Positions 52,791 through 64,000 are shown, counted from the first letter of the stretch. The stretch is DNA of 64,000 bases from Psettodes erumei (GCA_016785225.1 JAFBJZ010000850.1:1624501-1688500), one strand, 5' to 3'. Made by a program: numbers and translations. Notes: generated by a model from the letters alone, not told the origin.

Positions 52791-52969
52791 TAGACAGTGA
52801 AGAGCATAGATTGGACAAGATGAGGAAGGAGTAGGAAAGAAATCAAAGAAGAAAAAGAAACCAATCAGATTAGACTGACTGAGACGAGTCTGTTGAAGGG
52901 AACAATACAAGCTGACCTGTGACATTCAGAAACCACACGATACTGTAAGCAGCAGGGACCCTGCCCAGA

Positions 52970-53335
52970 GTGAAACTCCACTCCACTCCTCTGTCATTCC
53001 CACTTCCCTCTCTTGTTCCTCTGCTTCCACACTTCCACCTCCCCCCCGGTCTAATGAGGGTGAAAGCTATGGTTTCTCCTAATTGCCCCCAACCAACCCT
53101 CCTGCCCTTCTTCAGCGTGTCTCACTGTTACACAAGACTGACTCTCCCCATCCATTTTTAATCCTCTGCTCCCCTTCTTTCCCCCTGCTTTGTCTTCCCT
53201 CTGTTCCCAGCCTCCGCGCTCCTCCTCCCACCTCTCCTCTCTTCTTGTCTTCTCACCCTTTTCCCTGCTCTCCTCCTTGGCTGTCCTTTCGGCCCTCTCG
53301 TTCTACTTTCCTTCCTTATCTCTATCTTCATAGTT
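52970..53335 (+). repeat. Long pyrimidine-rich tract
   Basis: About 365 bp are dominated by C and T on the plus strand, with short purine interruptions and no regular period. Open frames here are serine/leucine/proline-rich artefacts of the composition. Confidence 0.8.
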
Positions 53336-53762
53336 AATCATATTGGCCCTGCCTGGCTAAGGACTGAAGGTCTAGTTATTTTTTAACAGAGCAAAACAGG
53401 AAGAAAGCAGAAGAAAAAAAAAAAAAACATCTTTTTGCTGTTTACCACATGCTTGATGTTTTGTTTTCGTCCGTGACCCATGCGTAAATTAGATTTGCAG
53501 TCGCAGTTTTATTTAGTGAATGAAGTGCATCTGCAGCAGTATGACAGTCTTTTCAGCCAGTGTCTTCCGTTATGAAGTACAGATGAAACATTTAAGATGA
53601 GATGCTTGCCTCTTCTATTTGTGCCACATAAGAAAAAGAAAAATCAGCAGCACAGTCATTTACTGCTTTCAGACGATGTCTTGGTTACGCAATCAGGATT
53701 TTAGCAGTGGCTGCAGTGACTGCAGCTCAACATGTAGCCTTCATGGGCCGTGTCTCAGGCAC

Positions 53763-53786
53763 TTTTATTTTATTTTATTTTATTTA
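53763..53786. repeat. (TTTTA)n microsatellite
   Basis: Four to five TTTTA units. Confidence 0.9.
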
Positions 53787-54059
53787 TATGATATTCATCA
53801 CACATTCCTTTGCCTGACAACAGAGACAGAAAAATGGAAATGAGAGCAGCTTTCCTGTGAGCCCAGCTGTGTTAAAATACTGTATATGTGAGCACAGAGA
53901 GTGGGAGAGAAGCAGACGTAAAGGGCTGAAACTGACCGACGCTCTGCACAGTGCAGATATCAAGTTTCGGCATCATAAATAAGCTAATTAGTGAATTGCG
54001 GTTCCACAATAGTTTTCCTGTATGTCATCAGTTTTGCATGCTGACCATGCACAATCCAG

Positions 54060-54290
54060 CTACATACTAAGTCTTGTTGGGCTTTAGTGATGTGCCTTGA
54101 AAAGTATTGAATGCATTGCCATGAAATGTGGTACAGTCATTCATTGTCGTAAAAACTTGGATCTGTGGCTTCTCATCCAGCGCCAGCATCAGGGCAAGAT
54201 GTTAGTTTAGCTAATGCCTTGGTTTGTAGGAATTTTTTGCCAACAAACTAAGATGGAGACCATGGTAAACATGTGACATGTGTGTGTGAT
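54060..54290 (+). repeat. Teleost interspersed repeat remnant
   Basis: The sequence follows a very common fish repeat in order: ATTGCCATGAAATGTGGTACA, then TTCTCATCCAGCGCCA with CATCAGGGCAAGATGTTAG, then AACTAAGATGGAGACCATGG and TAAACATG. I know the text but not the formal name. The same family, more decayed, is at 405-640. Confidence 0.65.
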
Positions 54291-55852
54291 GTAAATTATT
54301 GTCATCAGAGCTTGTACTCAAAGCTCTGTGCAGACGTCCGCGTTGCCTCCCATTGGTCCACGCATCCACCAGGCTTCAAGGGCACTAACTGTGCCGGTGC
54401 TCCTCATATTGGACTGTATATAACGGAACTGGAGAGAATCACAGCATAATAAAAAACAACTTTGCCTCCACGCCCGTGTGCGTGTACGCAAGGGAGTATA
54501 ATTGAGACCTTACTCTCCATGTACCTGTGAGAGCCGTGTCACAACCCCAGCATGATGAATGGACCTGGATAGAATATCTAATCCATCGTCTATAGAGCCA
54601 GTCAAATAAGCCCAACAGGGAAATTGGGCCAGGAGCAGCTGGCACAGGTCTATGTGCTGGATAGATGATGAAAGCGGGCCAGTTTGTCGACATGATGTAA
54701 TAGAAAAGCAAAGGCCTCATGGTTTATTATTTGCACTAAACAAACAGTGTTTCACCACAGAGCCTCTAAGGTCAATGTGAGGGATCTTGTTATGTTTGGA
54801 AATTAATTTTTTTTTTTATCACTGAGATAAATGTTCCATCCACACACATTCATCTGCATACAGCGCAAAAACCCAATTAGTGCACTCATAGCTTTAGTTG
54901 AGAGAAAAATAAACATTATTTGTGGGTTTTAAGTTGTTTTTTTTTTAGTTTGTACTGGTTCTTAGTGCAGTACAGCACAGCTGGTGTGTGTCATAGGTCA
55001 CTGTATTAACCGTATGTGTGAGAGAGAACGTGTAGTCCTAGTTTTCATGAATCATTAGCTCCATTCTTCATCATCAGTAAACCTCCACTGATGATTATCT
55101 GATATTTAAAAAATACAACATGAGGAGAGAGGGGAGGAGGCCGGCGGAGAGGGCTGGCCCACAGCGGATCCCCGCTCAGATCCAGCTGATGACGAGAGAC
55201 CGACGCAGCCACACCGTGCACGTTGTAAGTGCTCTGACCCGTCCGCTGCCGACAAGTCTCTGGGTCAGCGCCGTCTAAGATAACACAGATAATGACAGGA
55301 AGCAACACAAAACCTGCGGAGATTGGCGTGTCACCGAAAACACCGAGTTCCGCATCTTCTCCGTGGCGAGACGAGAGTAAAAGCTTGCCCGTTCACAAAA
55401 AAAAGGAGTGCTGGTACGTCTGAGTCTGGAGCCCTGTTGAAACCTTTACAAATATTTGTCCAGATGGTTCTGGGTTGTCCTTTCATTCTTTTGATTCCAG
55501 CACTTGTTGTCTCCTCGTCTTTCCTTCTTGCCTGTATTCTTTTCTCATTCACTGTTGAAAAAGCAATTAAGTTAAACAAATTCAGAAACAAGTTCCACAT
55601 CTTATAACAAGTTTTGCAATTATGATATAGTTTACCTATAATAATGAAATATAAATTTGTAGTGATGAGGAAAACTGAAAGTCTGATGATCTACCACGGC
55701 TTCATTTCCATTACAAGCTGAATAAGCATGGATCCTGTAAATAATGCTTCAGGTTGATTAAGTTAATGAATTTCATAAGCGTCATCTCCTCCATCTAAAA
55801 GAAATAAGTGTGACTTATAGAAAACACTTCATCAAACATTTTAACTTATCCA

Positions 55853-56060
55853 CTCTCTCTCTCTCTCTCTCACACTGACTCACACACCGCACAGCCTTAT
55901 TAGGGCATTGCATTTTCTTCCATCCATTGTAGACAGCCTAACCCAATCCCTAGCTTAACCAGTTCATACCTAACCTGAGCCTTAACCTATCCTGAATTCA
56001 CACTGCACCCCTGAACCTCATCAGGACCCACAGAAATGAGGTTTTGGCCAGAAAAGGACC
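55853..56060. repeat. (CT)n plus CTAACC-rich teleost repeat
   Basis: (CT)n at 55853-55871 is followed by a stretch with recurring CTAACC/TTAACC words and then CCTCATCAGGACCCACAG and GAGGTTTTGGCC. The order resembles a widespread fish repeat in which 'ggggacattgcattgacttcc' is followed by runs of 'ctaaccctaacc' and 'ggtccccacaa'. It is not a telomere, as the register is irregular. Confidence 0.6.
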
Positions 56061-56629
56061 CAGTGAGGCAACAACACTCTTCACTCTCGCAGGAGAAACT
56101 ACACACACTACATACAACTGGCTACGTTTCGCTGAACCCCAGACGAGAGCGACGGTGTTTACACATCATCTCACACACCTCATTTGGAACGAACACACTG
56201 TCGCTGTGACAGATAATTCCATCCCCCGTCCACTGTGCCCCGTGGCAGCCGTCAAAGCCCGGCCTTTTCCCAAATACGTGCACGCATTGTGCATGAGCAG
56301 CACCGCAGCAATCTGCGCTGCACCTGTAGAGATGTCGCTGACGACCAGTTCGCTCACTGTCATGGTCGGGTGCCTCTTTGTAATCTTCTCTGTGCACAAT
56401 CTCGTTGGAAATGGCAGTACTGCTAATTAACAAGATCTTAAAAATCCCACAGTTAAGTATCACTTATCATATGGAAAAAGAGTAGAGAGAAAGGAGTAGT
56501 GTCATTGCTTTGCACAGAATATGAATTTGCTCGAAGAAGTTGCTGGGGTGGATTAGCTCGTCCACCAGTTAATCAATCGCGGATGGTGTCGCTCGCTCAG
56601 ATGGATTAAAAAAAAAAAAACAACAATAA

Positions 56630-56734
56630 AAAATGCTAAAATGGGCTGCCAGATATACTTTGGCAGCCGTTAATATATCTGGGCGGCCTGCCCAAATAAA
56701 GTCTGTGTTTGTAGAACACTGAGTGTTGCAGCTC
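56630..56734. mobile_element. Probable hAT-type transposon terminus
   Basis: An imperfect palindrome GGGCTGCCAGATATA / TATATCTGGGCGGCC surrounds a second GGCAGCC word. It is followed by GCCCAAATAAAGTCTGTG and GAACACTG. Fish hAT ends commonly have GGCGGCCCGCC-type subterminal repeats followed by 'gggaaacactg'. No transposase is visible, and the call is from memory. Confidence 0.45.
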
Positions 56735-56774
56735 TTTTTGTTAAACAGAAAGTGCCTTAAATCATGTCAACGTT

Positions 56775-57110
56775 TAGTGAGACCGCCCTTTGTCTTTAAA
56801 ACACCAGCAACGTTCCAGCTTGTCGGTGTGTCGGGGGAACCTGCCACGGTCCGTCCGCGCATGTAGACCGTGTCAGTCGCTTCTCTGTCTTCATGCAATC
56901 CCAGACTGACTCAGTGATGTTGGGCTCAAGACTCTGTGGGAGCCAGACCATCTGCTGTATGATTCACTCGAGCTCCTAGTGAGTTTCTTCCTCCGATGGT
57001 GTTAAGAATCATAACATCTGAAGCGCCTGACACTTATTTTGCAGTACCATATGCATACATAATTTGGGTCTGATACAAATTATGCTGTGTAGCTTATAAG
57101 GTTTGGTTGG
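56775..57110 (-). mobile_element. Tc1/mariner remnant, second subfamily
   Basis: The plus strand has ACCGCCCTTTGTCTTTAAAA at 56782 and, at 56891-56960, the antisense of a Tc1-type transposase C-terminus. The minus strand there reads QMVWLPQSLEPNITESVWD, a decayed form of the family motif around the catalytic glutamate (the E of TESVW). This subfamily differs from the one at 51747, as shown by the SVWD versus HLWRD motif. Only the 3' third of the transposase is present and no intact frame remains. The right limit is uncertain. Confidence 0.75.
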
Positions 57111-57418
57111 AGTTTGTCCGACAGCCGATGTGCCGCTTGTGGTTTTGGGTGCATTTCATTTATTTAACGTTAAGCAGCAGCACTTTGAGGAAATCCTTTC
57201 ATCTCCTGTACATGACTAGTATCTCTCCTGCAACACAGGACAGCATTGCCTCCCCTGAGCTGGTGTCGTGATGCTGAGACACTGACAATCCATTTTTACC
57301 TTCTGCATTAAGTGAGCGTAAAAACGTTTGTGTAAAACCTGGGGGACGTGCATCCAGAAAAGTGAGTCCTCATCTCCATTTTCCATCTTGTACGGGCTCA
57401 TGGGACGTTAACCTCGGT

Positions 57419-57442
57419 AAAAAAAAAAAAAAAAAAAAAAAA
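57419..57442. repeat. Poly-A tract
   Basis: Twenty-four consecutive A. It could be a retroposed tail, but no SINE or LINE body is visible upstream. Confidence 0.9.
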
Positions 57443-58269
57443 GACGTTGGCCGGGCTCATCTGAGAAGTCTCTGATGAAGCAAGCGTACCCGCGGGGGTA
57501 ATAAAATCCGCCGCGGCTGAAAGTTCTTGAGGACGTTTCATGAGATCATTTTATTTGTGTGGGGCTTGCAGCTTCCGAAGCAGGTTTTTTAAATTTAATC
57601 TGCTGTATTAAAAACAAAAGTTTGCTGGGCAGTATTATCCGTCCTCACGTCCACTGCAGTGCCAGGCAGGAGCTGGAGGAGCATGCCTGTAAAGATGATA
57701 AGAGTTGTTCCACAGAGGCAGAACAGTGCCTGTAATCACATCACTTTTATTACTAAAGCAACGCCATTTGCTCAGGAGTAAGCATTGCTGCTGCCTTATC
57801 TATTAGTTATGGAAAAGTCTAATCAGATTACATATGAGCTGTGATTAGTACGCTCAGTTAGTCTCTTTGAAGGTAAAAACACCATCATTTACCAGCATAT
57901 AATGGGTCACATTAACAGTACATCAAACCATTCAATAAACAGTGTAAACAGCTGATAACGTAACTTCCTGATTGCATGTTTTGCAATCTGGAGACACAAT
58001 AAAGTAACCTTGACTGCAAATGAGAGAAATCTAATTTGAATTATTTAAGAAAACTTTGTACTTCGGGATTTATGTTGTTGACACCCTGGCATTTTGTGTG
58101 AACAGCAACTTAAGGGTCTTTAAATCAGCAGTAATAACACTTTTGCACATGTACATTTGCGACTTCACTTCTCTGCACTGGGAATATATAAGATATAAAT
58201 TTATGGGCGAATGTATTCATGAAAATTCCCGACGAGCCCTGCTCCTTCAAGATTTGAGATTAAGGTTCA

Positions 58270-58510
58270 GTGTGTATTCATGGGGCCGGTCTTCGCGGAC
58301 CGTCCAGCAGCGCGCTAACCCGGCTCTCATGCTCTCGCTCGGCCAGCGCTGGGCTGCGCGGAGCAGAGGGGATGCGCTCGGTCGATGCCGCCGCTTGCTG
58401 GACCGTGTGAGGGGGGCCGGCCGTCTCGCGCGTCAAGGTGACCGAAGCGAACGGAACCGCGCGTTCCGTGCGTTCGCGCCTGGGCGCGTGGCAGGCGGTC
58501 CATCAGGGAT
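58270..58510. promoter_or_regulatory. Isolated CpG-dense block within kcnh intron 2
   Basis: About 220 bp contain roughly 35 CpG dinucleotides, several as CGCGCG runs, in otherwise AT-leaning intron. A plus-strand open frame crosses it but is arginine- and glycine-rich, without known domains, and extends into ordinary AT-rich sequence, so I do not call it a gene. The composition is that of a small CpG island, which could mark an alternative promoter or a non-coding RNA promoter. It is not rRNA by anything I recognise. Confidence 0.5.
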
Positions 58511-58711
58511 CAGCCCTGAATCCAGTGGTCTTTGGTCCTGCACTTTAATCTTCTGCATTTCGTTACATTAGCAGCGAGCGAGCGGCCGAGTCAAGCATGG
58601 AGCTTCCCTCAGAGTTTTAAAGTAATTGAAGACGGAACTCACAACAATTTGGGTTTCACCCACGCATTTACCTGTGGCCGTATTTTTCCTTCCGCGTGCT
58701 TAACCGCCCTC

Positions 58712-58734
58712 CACACACACACACACACACACAC
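58712..58734. repeat. (CA)n microsatellite
   Basis: About 11 CA units, 200 bp after the CpG-dense block. Confidence 0.95.
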
Positions 58735-58983
58735 CTTTTCCCTCCCGCTCACTAATCTTTTCCTCTTCCCAATCAAAGGCTGGCTCCACAAAGAGCGTGA
58801 AAGCAGAGAGGGCTGAGGAGCAGGACAGCGGGACGCTGCTGGGAGGAAGGCCGAGGTTAATGTGACGTGCGTTTAGACCCAGCAGAAGCTGACTCATAAT
58901 CTGTCTTGGTTTGTAATGTAATGAGAGACAGAACAGGATAACAGAGCAGACACGGGGAGGGTACGGGAAAAAACGGGGATCAG

Positions 58984-59012
58984 GACACACACACACACAT
59001 ACAGTGTGTGTG
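58984..59012. repeat. CA/TG perfect hairpin
   Basis: A short (AC)n run is followed after ATAC by a (GT)n run, so the two arms are exactly complementary with almost no loop. Confidence 0.8.
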
Positions 59013-59739
59013 TAGCTGTTGACCTTGGGGTGGCCTGCTGTGGTCTGGTCAGGCAGCGAGGCACCGTGTCGACATGGTGGTAATATCATTAGGGTCAGGT
59101 CACCTGAGGCCCCGTGCATTCTGGGAAATGTTGAGATGTAATTATAGTATGCACACCCACATAGAAATTTGTGCCTGAAACAGACATCTGAGATGATTGT
59201 TCACACCTCCACTCCTGTGTGTGTGTTTGTGTGTAACTTACAGCAGCCAGATGTTCCTGCATATTTAGTATATTTGTGTACATGTGCAGTGTGTGTGTAA
59301 GGCCACCGCCGGCCCCCGGGTCCTGCAGAGCCAGCATTTATCCAGCTGTGGCAGATCGTCAGCCAGCATCTGCTAATGGCAGGCCTGGTTATAATTAGGA
59401 AGGCCATTAACACTCCTTCATTATTCAATTGATCTGAATTTATGTCCCTCTCTTTCTCTTCGGTCGCAGCCCAGCCCCATCTTTCCTGCTCACTTTTCTG
59501 CCACGCAGCAGCGCTGGAGGCAGAATAGGACGTTTGCACGCGACGGCAAACAGATGCGAATGTGTGATAGCGCGAAGCAGGTTGATGCTGCGAGAGAGCA
59601 GGCATGTTTAGACACCCTTGTCTGGATGAGTAATGCTTCAAATGAAAGAAAGCCCTCCATCCGCTCCCGGCTCACCCTCACTGATCACTTCGATGAGGGT
59701 GAAGTGATTATTTTTCATGCTGCCCTTCCTACTTGTATG

Positions 59740-60480
59740 TTTCTTTAGCTTTAGTGCAGGTCTTATCTCTCGTGTTTCTGCCTCTTCCTGACACTTTACC
59801 TCTTTCTTACAGCCTCTTCCTTTTCTCTCGCTCTGCCTTCTTTCTTCTTCCACGGTTTCTGCCTCCTGTCCTTCATAAAAAGCTATTTACTCCCCCTCCC
59901 TCCCTGCCTCCTTCCCTCCCTCCACACTTGTCCCTGCCCTTCCTCTTTTCCACCCTCTCCTCAGTTCTCTCATCACTGGTCTCGGTCTCCACCCTCCCTC
60001 ACCATGGTTTCAGTTTTTCTTCCTCATATTTTTTTTTCCCATCTTGTGTCTCTTTTGCTACCCCTTTACTCTCCGCCTTTTTCTTTCAAAGCCTTTCTTC
60101 TTCTCTTCCATCTCCTCTGACTTCTGTCTCCTAATGTAAACCCCTGTCTGGTGCCAATTAGTTCCTCAGTTTGCCCTCAATGATTCATTTATTGACTGAA
60201 TGCGTTGAGTGCGCGCGAGTCTCCGGGCCACCAGTTTAATTGATGATAATGGATGCTGTGATGTTGTAAATGAACCAACAGGCAGCCGATTGGCTACATT
60301 TTGTTGTGCCCTCCTGCTGCTGATGGTAGGCTGTCTATCTGCCCTCTCTCTCCCTCTCTCACTCTCACTCTCTCTCTCTCTCTTCTTTTGAACTTCCTCC
60401 CTTGAAGTTCCCTCTTATCTCTTATTCAGGGATTATTGTCTGTCTCTCTCTTTTTATATATTTTTTTTCATTTTGGTTTT
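59740..60480 (+). repeat. Long pyrimidine-rich region with (CT)n
   Basis: Most of 59740-60140 and 60330-60480 is C/T on the plus strand, including CCCTCCCTCCC-type runs near 59892-59930 and a (CT)n array at 60341-60383. No protein signal beyond compositional artefacts. Confidence 0.75.
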
Positions 60481-63400
60481 ACACTTTTTGCTCCTTACTT
60501 GCATTGCGGTAATTCATTCACACCTAAGATAATTTCCACTTCTATTTATCTAATGAAGTAAATTGATAGTGTTTTTTCCCCTTTTTGTTTTGTATGTGTA
60601 CTATGGCTCTGAAAATATATATAGAAAGGCAAAATATTATGCATTGGACTGTTCGTTGCATCTCTTGCATCTCCAGGTGACCGGGTAAAATTTAAAACTG
60701 CTCCAGCCAAAGGCGAGGTGAGATTTGAACCACTGAAGCCTGGCAGTCCTCAATCAAAGCAGCCCAGTGCCAAAAGGTCACCGCAATAGGTCATGTCAAC
60801 AGAAACACTGGATGATGTGTCAATTTAGCGGATAATGCACTTTGCCTGGCCCTAATTGTGCAGTAGTAATTAAGACAGTTTTTAATTTACGGTTACATCC
60901 TTGGTAGTGATGTTATCTGATGCGCGCTGAGGCAGAGGAAGCTGCAAGATAAGGGCTCATCATTCTGACGGGGCTCCGCATGGCTTGGATGAGTCCTGAC
61001 CAGACTGCAGCTCTGACTCAGGCTGGAGTCATTGTCTGTTTACCCTGTAGCCGTTTTCCACGGATGCATCTTGATGATGCAAGCATAATACCTGGTTGGT
61101 CATCGCGGCTCCCATCTTCAGAAAATGTAGTGTCCTTTCCAATCAGGATTCAGTTATCTCCTCATCTAAAAATCCAGCTCCTCAGATAATTAGATATAAA
61201 TTTATGCATAGAGGAGATTACTCGCGTCTGTTCCTTTAAGTCACGTGACTCAACTCTGAAATCAGTTTGGCTGTGAACTGGGCTGGGCGTGGCGTGGGTT
61301 GGTATTCAGGTCAGTCAAAGACAGAAAGGAAGTATGTGTTTGTTTGGTATGCCTGTGTTTTGTCTTGCCTAATGATGTATCGATGTGCGTGCGCGCGCCC
61401 ACGTACACACACGGGACCGACTTTCTGATTGGTTTAAGTTTAATATGGCTGCCACCAAGAGCTCAATAGACACCTTGCTTAATTAATAGGGCACAGAGTC
61501 ACTCCATTCATTCTTAATGCCAGCTTTCCAATAGATCTGAGCGTAATGGCTCCATAGTGCAGCCCAGAGGGCGGGGGGTTGTGTGCCAGGGGCCATCCAT
61601 CAACCACCCTGGACACCCTCACTTGGCAAAAGGAATGATGTTTTTTTGACTTCACATCTGTCTCTTGTTTGTCTCATCTGATATCTTTTTTTTCACTCTC
61701 CTGCTCTTGTAAGACCTGTATATAACACGTCACGTCTTAAATACATACAAGTCTATTCTCAGTCTCTATGCCCGGCCTTCGCACCCCCCGCGCCGCGTGC
61801 AATAGTATATGGTGAGTGTACATACTAGATCAGAGCGGCTTCGGCAGCGTTCCGGTCAAACCGCCCGCCCATCTGTCTGTCAGCGGCAGCCTGCTGCCGT
61901 GTTCATACCTTTGTAATAACCACAAACTGATGCCACAAGCAGCTCTAAATCTGGCCCTCTTTAATCCGTGGATACAGAATCAGTCAGCAGCAGGCAACAG
62001 CGGCCCAACACATGACGGATCAGGTGTTGTTTGTCCGTGTAAATAACAGTTGAGTATAGATACATATTGTGTGTGCTGTGTCAGCATGTCTGTTTAATTG
62101 CTGTGTTGGAGGCTGACTTTTGGCTCAGAGGGTGGGAAAGCTGGACTCGCCGGTCACTCATCCCTTCCACCAGTCACATTCAGATGTGGTTGCGCAACAC
62201 TCCCACTGAATCCCAAAACTCTGAATAGTGTGCAGACGAACTGCAATGTTAAAGTTTGTCTTCCTTGAGGTGGGAACACTCTCAGCCCTTTCTGGGGGTT
62301 TCTGTTGGCTTCTCGAGTTGTGATGTTTGCTAGATTTGGGAAAAGTTTAATAAGATCCAGAGGGAACAAAGGCAAGGGCTGGAAGTGCAGTACAGCCCAA
62401 AAAGTGGTCTGTAGAAAAGAGATGTCGTATACTTCATATGTGGTAAATGTGAAAAGCCAAAGTGTGGCCACTGTCATCTTAGTGATCAAGCCTCTCTCTC
62501 TCTCTCTTTGACCCACACATCTATTGCCTCCGATCCTTTTCAACAGGGAATCTGCCCAGGGGTGAGCTCAGTTTTTTGGTTGTTTTTGTTTTACTTGGGG
62601 TTCAGGCCCCGTAGCTGAAAGCGGCACGTGTTTTTCGACATTGGCGCTGAGAGTCAGGCTTCTGGGTCACACCGCGTTCCCGGCGCCGGCTGTTCCATCT
62701 CTCATCTCGTCCTTGCAGAATAACAACGCAGGCACATCGTTCCCGGCTGTCACCCTCAGACCCTGTTAATTGGCCATCAGGAAGATGAAAGAGGAGAGCA
62801 CGGCAACAGAAATTGCCTCTCACTGCGCAAGTTTTATTTGAACGAGCCGAGTCATTTCTGAAAGTTGAAATTTTTCCTGAAATATGTGCTGCCGCTGTGC
62901 GGATCATATTAGAGCTGATCCGGGGCGGGTGTGGAGAGGTAGCTGCCTCCGTCGGTGTTGTCAGACAACAGCTGCTTTGAAATCTTTCATGATACAGCTC
63001 ATTATCCAAAAACGGGTGTTTTCTCAGCCCAGACTCATCTTAGGACTATTTACAATGCTGCGCTTTGCTGATACACTGGTAATGACTAAAACACTAAACT
63101 AACGCAGACAGACTGGCGAGGCACACAAATACAAACAGTATATCTTAACAAAGAGAAATGCACATTAATCCGTGTCTGTTCCGAGCGAACAGTGGAAAAT
63201 AAAAACGTCAAAGTGATGGAAAGTGCGATTCGGAGTTGTTGGAGCTGTCTCAAAGTCGTTCAACAGAACGAACGAATCCTTCATCTTATGTCCTCCGTGA
63301 CAGCCGCTTAACATATCTGAGACGGACGTGCCAGGCACGAAGTTATTGTTTCTACATGAGTCCTCGCTTGGTCCGACATTTACACAAATTGCCCCCAGCG

Positions 63401-64000
63401 TGCACCAGACGGCACACGATGCACAGCTGTTGAAAAGGCCGCATTTGTCAATATTTGTTTTTCATGTCATGAAATCTTCTGCGACGTCATGTCAGTGAAT
63501 AACCATGCTCATTTGAATGTTACTGTAAGCTCCCAGCGGTGGGTGTATACACTTGAGGATTGCGCCACAGCAAGCTAATGAGGCAGTCTGGATATGAAAC
63601 GCTGATATAAAAAGAGAACGGTCTCCAACCTGATCCCACTTTCTGTACGCAGGAAGAGCCGCTTGAAAACTGTACACCGGTCCAACAGACAGGCAGTAAT
63701 TGATTGTAATGTGGCTCTGAAGCCCTGGAGCGGCGTTTGTGATTGGATGGGGATGATGGAGGAAGTGATGTGTCACAGCAGTAACCCCCCCCCGTGTGTC
63801 CTGTGCTGAATATCAGCGCTCTAATGAGCTGGTGTGAGGACTCTGGGCCGCCAGGGCCTTTTCTTATCTGCTCGTCAGCTCTCAGCTCTTCTCTTGTGTG
63901 TGATCTGATCACCGCAGATGAGCTGCGCTCTCTCCCGGCTCGCTTCCGGGCCGACAGCCCTCACGTCCCACCGCATTAGCGGGCCGAGCAGCTGGCCGTT
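60481..64000 (+). other. kcnh intron 2, end of window
   Basis: I found no exon here. The stretch has alternating GC/CA sequence at 61384-61412, a (CT)n run at 62492-62508, a C-run at 63786-63793, and blocks of moderate G+C (61780-61880, 62630-62960, 63790-64000) that could be conserved non-coding sequence. ERG exon 3 was looked for and not seen, so the intron continues beyond the window. Confidence 0.6.

Larger units (their letters stand above)
53787..56629 (+). other. kcnh intron 2, repeat-bearing middle part
   Basis: The stretch contains the teleost repeat piece at 54060-54290, a (CT)n and TAACC-type repeat at 55853-56060, a CpG-enriched block at 55120-55290 that ends at a perfect GTAAGT donor-like site (55225-55230), and another CpG-enriched block at 56200-56350. 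No exon with recognisable protein content. Confidence 0.6.

Noticed and set aside
55920..56000. Interstitial telomere repeat
   Set aside because: CTAACC words recur irregularly and are part of a common fish repeat, not a CCCTAA array.
58056..58571. 171-codon plus-strand ORF
   Set aside because: Its second half is an arginine/glycine-rich reading of the CpG-dense block and its first half is AT-rich intron. No domain, no family and no consistent codon bias.
61840..61860. U6-like CGGCTTCGGCAGC word
   Set aside because: Only a dozen bases match; the rest of a U6 gene and its promoter elements are absent.
34366..64000. ERG exon 3 (VPVKNEDG-type segment)
   Set aside because: Searched by eye for the coding words of this segment and not found, so no third exon is reported. 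A translated search could overturn this.
1..64000. CRISPR arrays, bacterial operons, tRNA or rRNA genes
   Set aside because: No regularly spaced repeats, no Shine-Dalgarno-led gene clusters and no tRNA box A/B or rRNA core words were seen. The spliced genes and fish repeats make a eukaryotic origin clear.

Overview
The window is vertebrate nuclear DNA, almost certainly from a ray-finned (teleost) fish. Evidence: small GT-AG exons separated by kilobase introns, many long CA/GT microsatellites, Tc1/mariner remnants of fish type, other teleost-type repeats, and an exon layout identical to a vertebrate ERG potassium-channel gene. No prokaryotic operon, phage, CRISPR array, rRNA or recognisable tRNA is present. 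Only about 0.7 kb of the 64 kb is coding sequence I can support.

Left edge (1 to about 6.3 kb): the 3' end of a plus-strand gene. Three exons (2753-2813, 3611-3741, 5579-5740) join in frame into the last 117 residues of a large secreted protein. They hold the end of a VWC-like module (CCPVC) followed by an eleven-cysteine C-terminal cystine knot and a stop. I read this as the end of SCO-spondin (sspo), moderately sure. Polyadenylation signals lie at 6101 and 6296.

Intergenic (about 6.3 to 10.4 kb): three CA/GT microsatellites and one homeodomain-site-rich block that could be a regulatory element. From about 10.4 kb the sequence becomes CpG-rich and runs into the 5' UTR of the next gene.

Right part (11.1 kb to the end): the start of a plus-strand ERG-type (Kv11) voltage-gated K+ channel gene. 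Exon 1 (76 coding nt, 11156-11231) and exon 2 (231 nt, 34135-34365) encode the N-terminal cap and most of the PAS domain. Their sizes and phases equal those of human KCNH2 exons 1 and 2 as I recall them. Intron 1 is 22.9 kb; intron 2 is at least 29.6 kb and leaves the window, and I could not find exon 3. The best subtype is kcnh2, because of similarity and because SSPO and KCNH2 lie in the same human band (7q36.1). kcnh6 or kcnh7 cannot be excluded from two exons.

The two kcnh introns hold dead DNA transposons (three Tc1/mariner remnants, a Tc1-like terminus, a probable hAT terminus), older teleost repeats, microsatellites, long pyrimidine tracts, several POU-octamer clusters, a two-exon cryptic transcript candidate (18896-19.4 kb) and an isolated CpG-dense block (58270-58510). 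I see no novel multi-gene system. The most useful leads are the intronic regulatory candidates, the CpG block, the cryptic exon and the PAS-domain substitutions.
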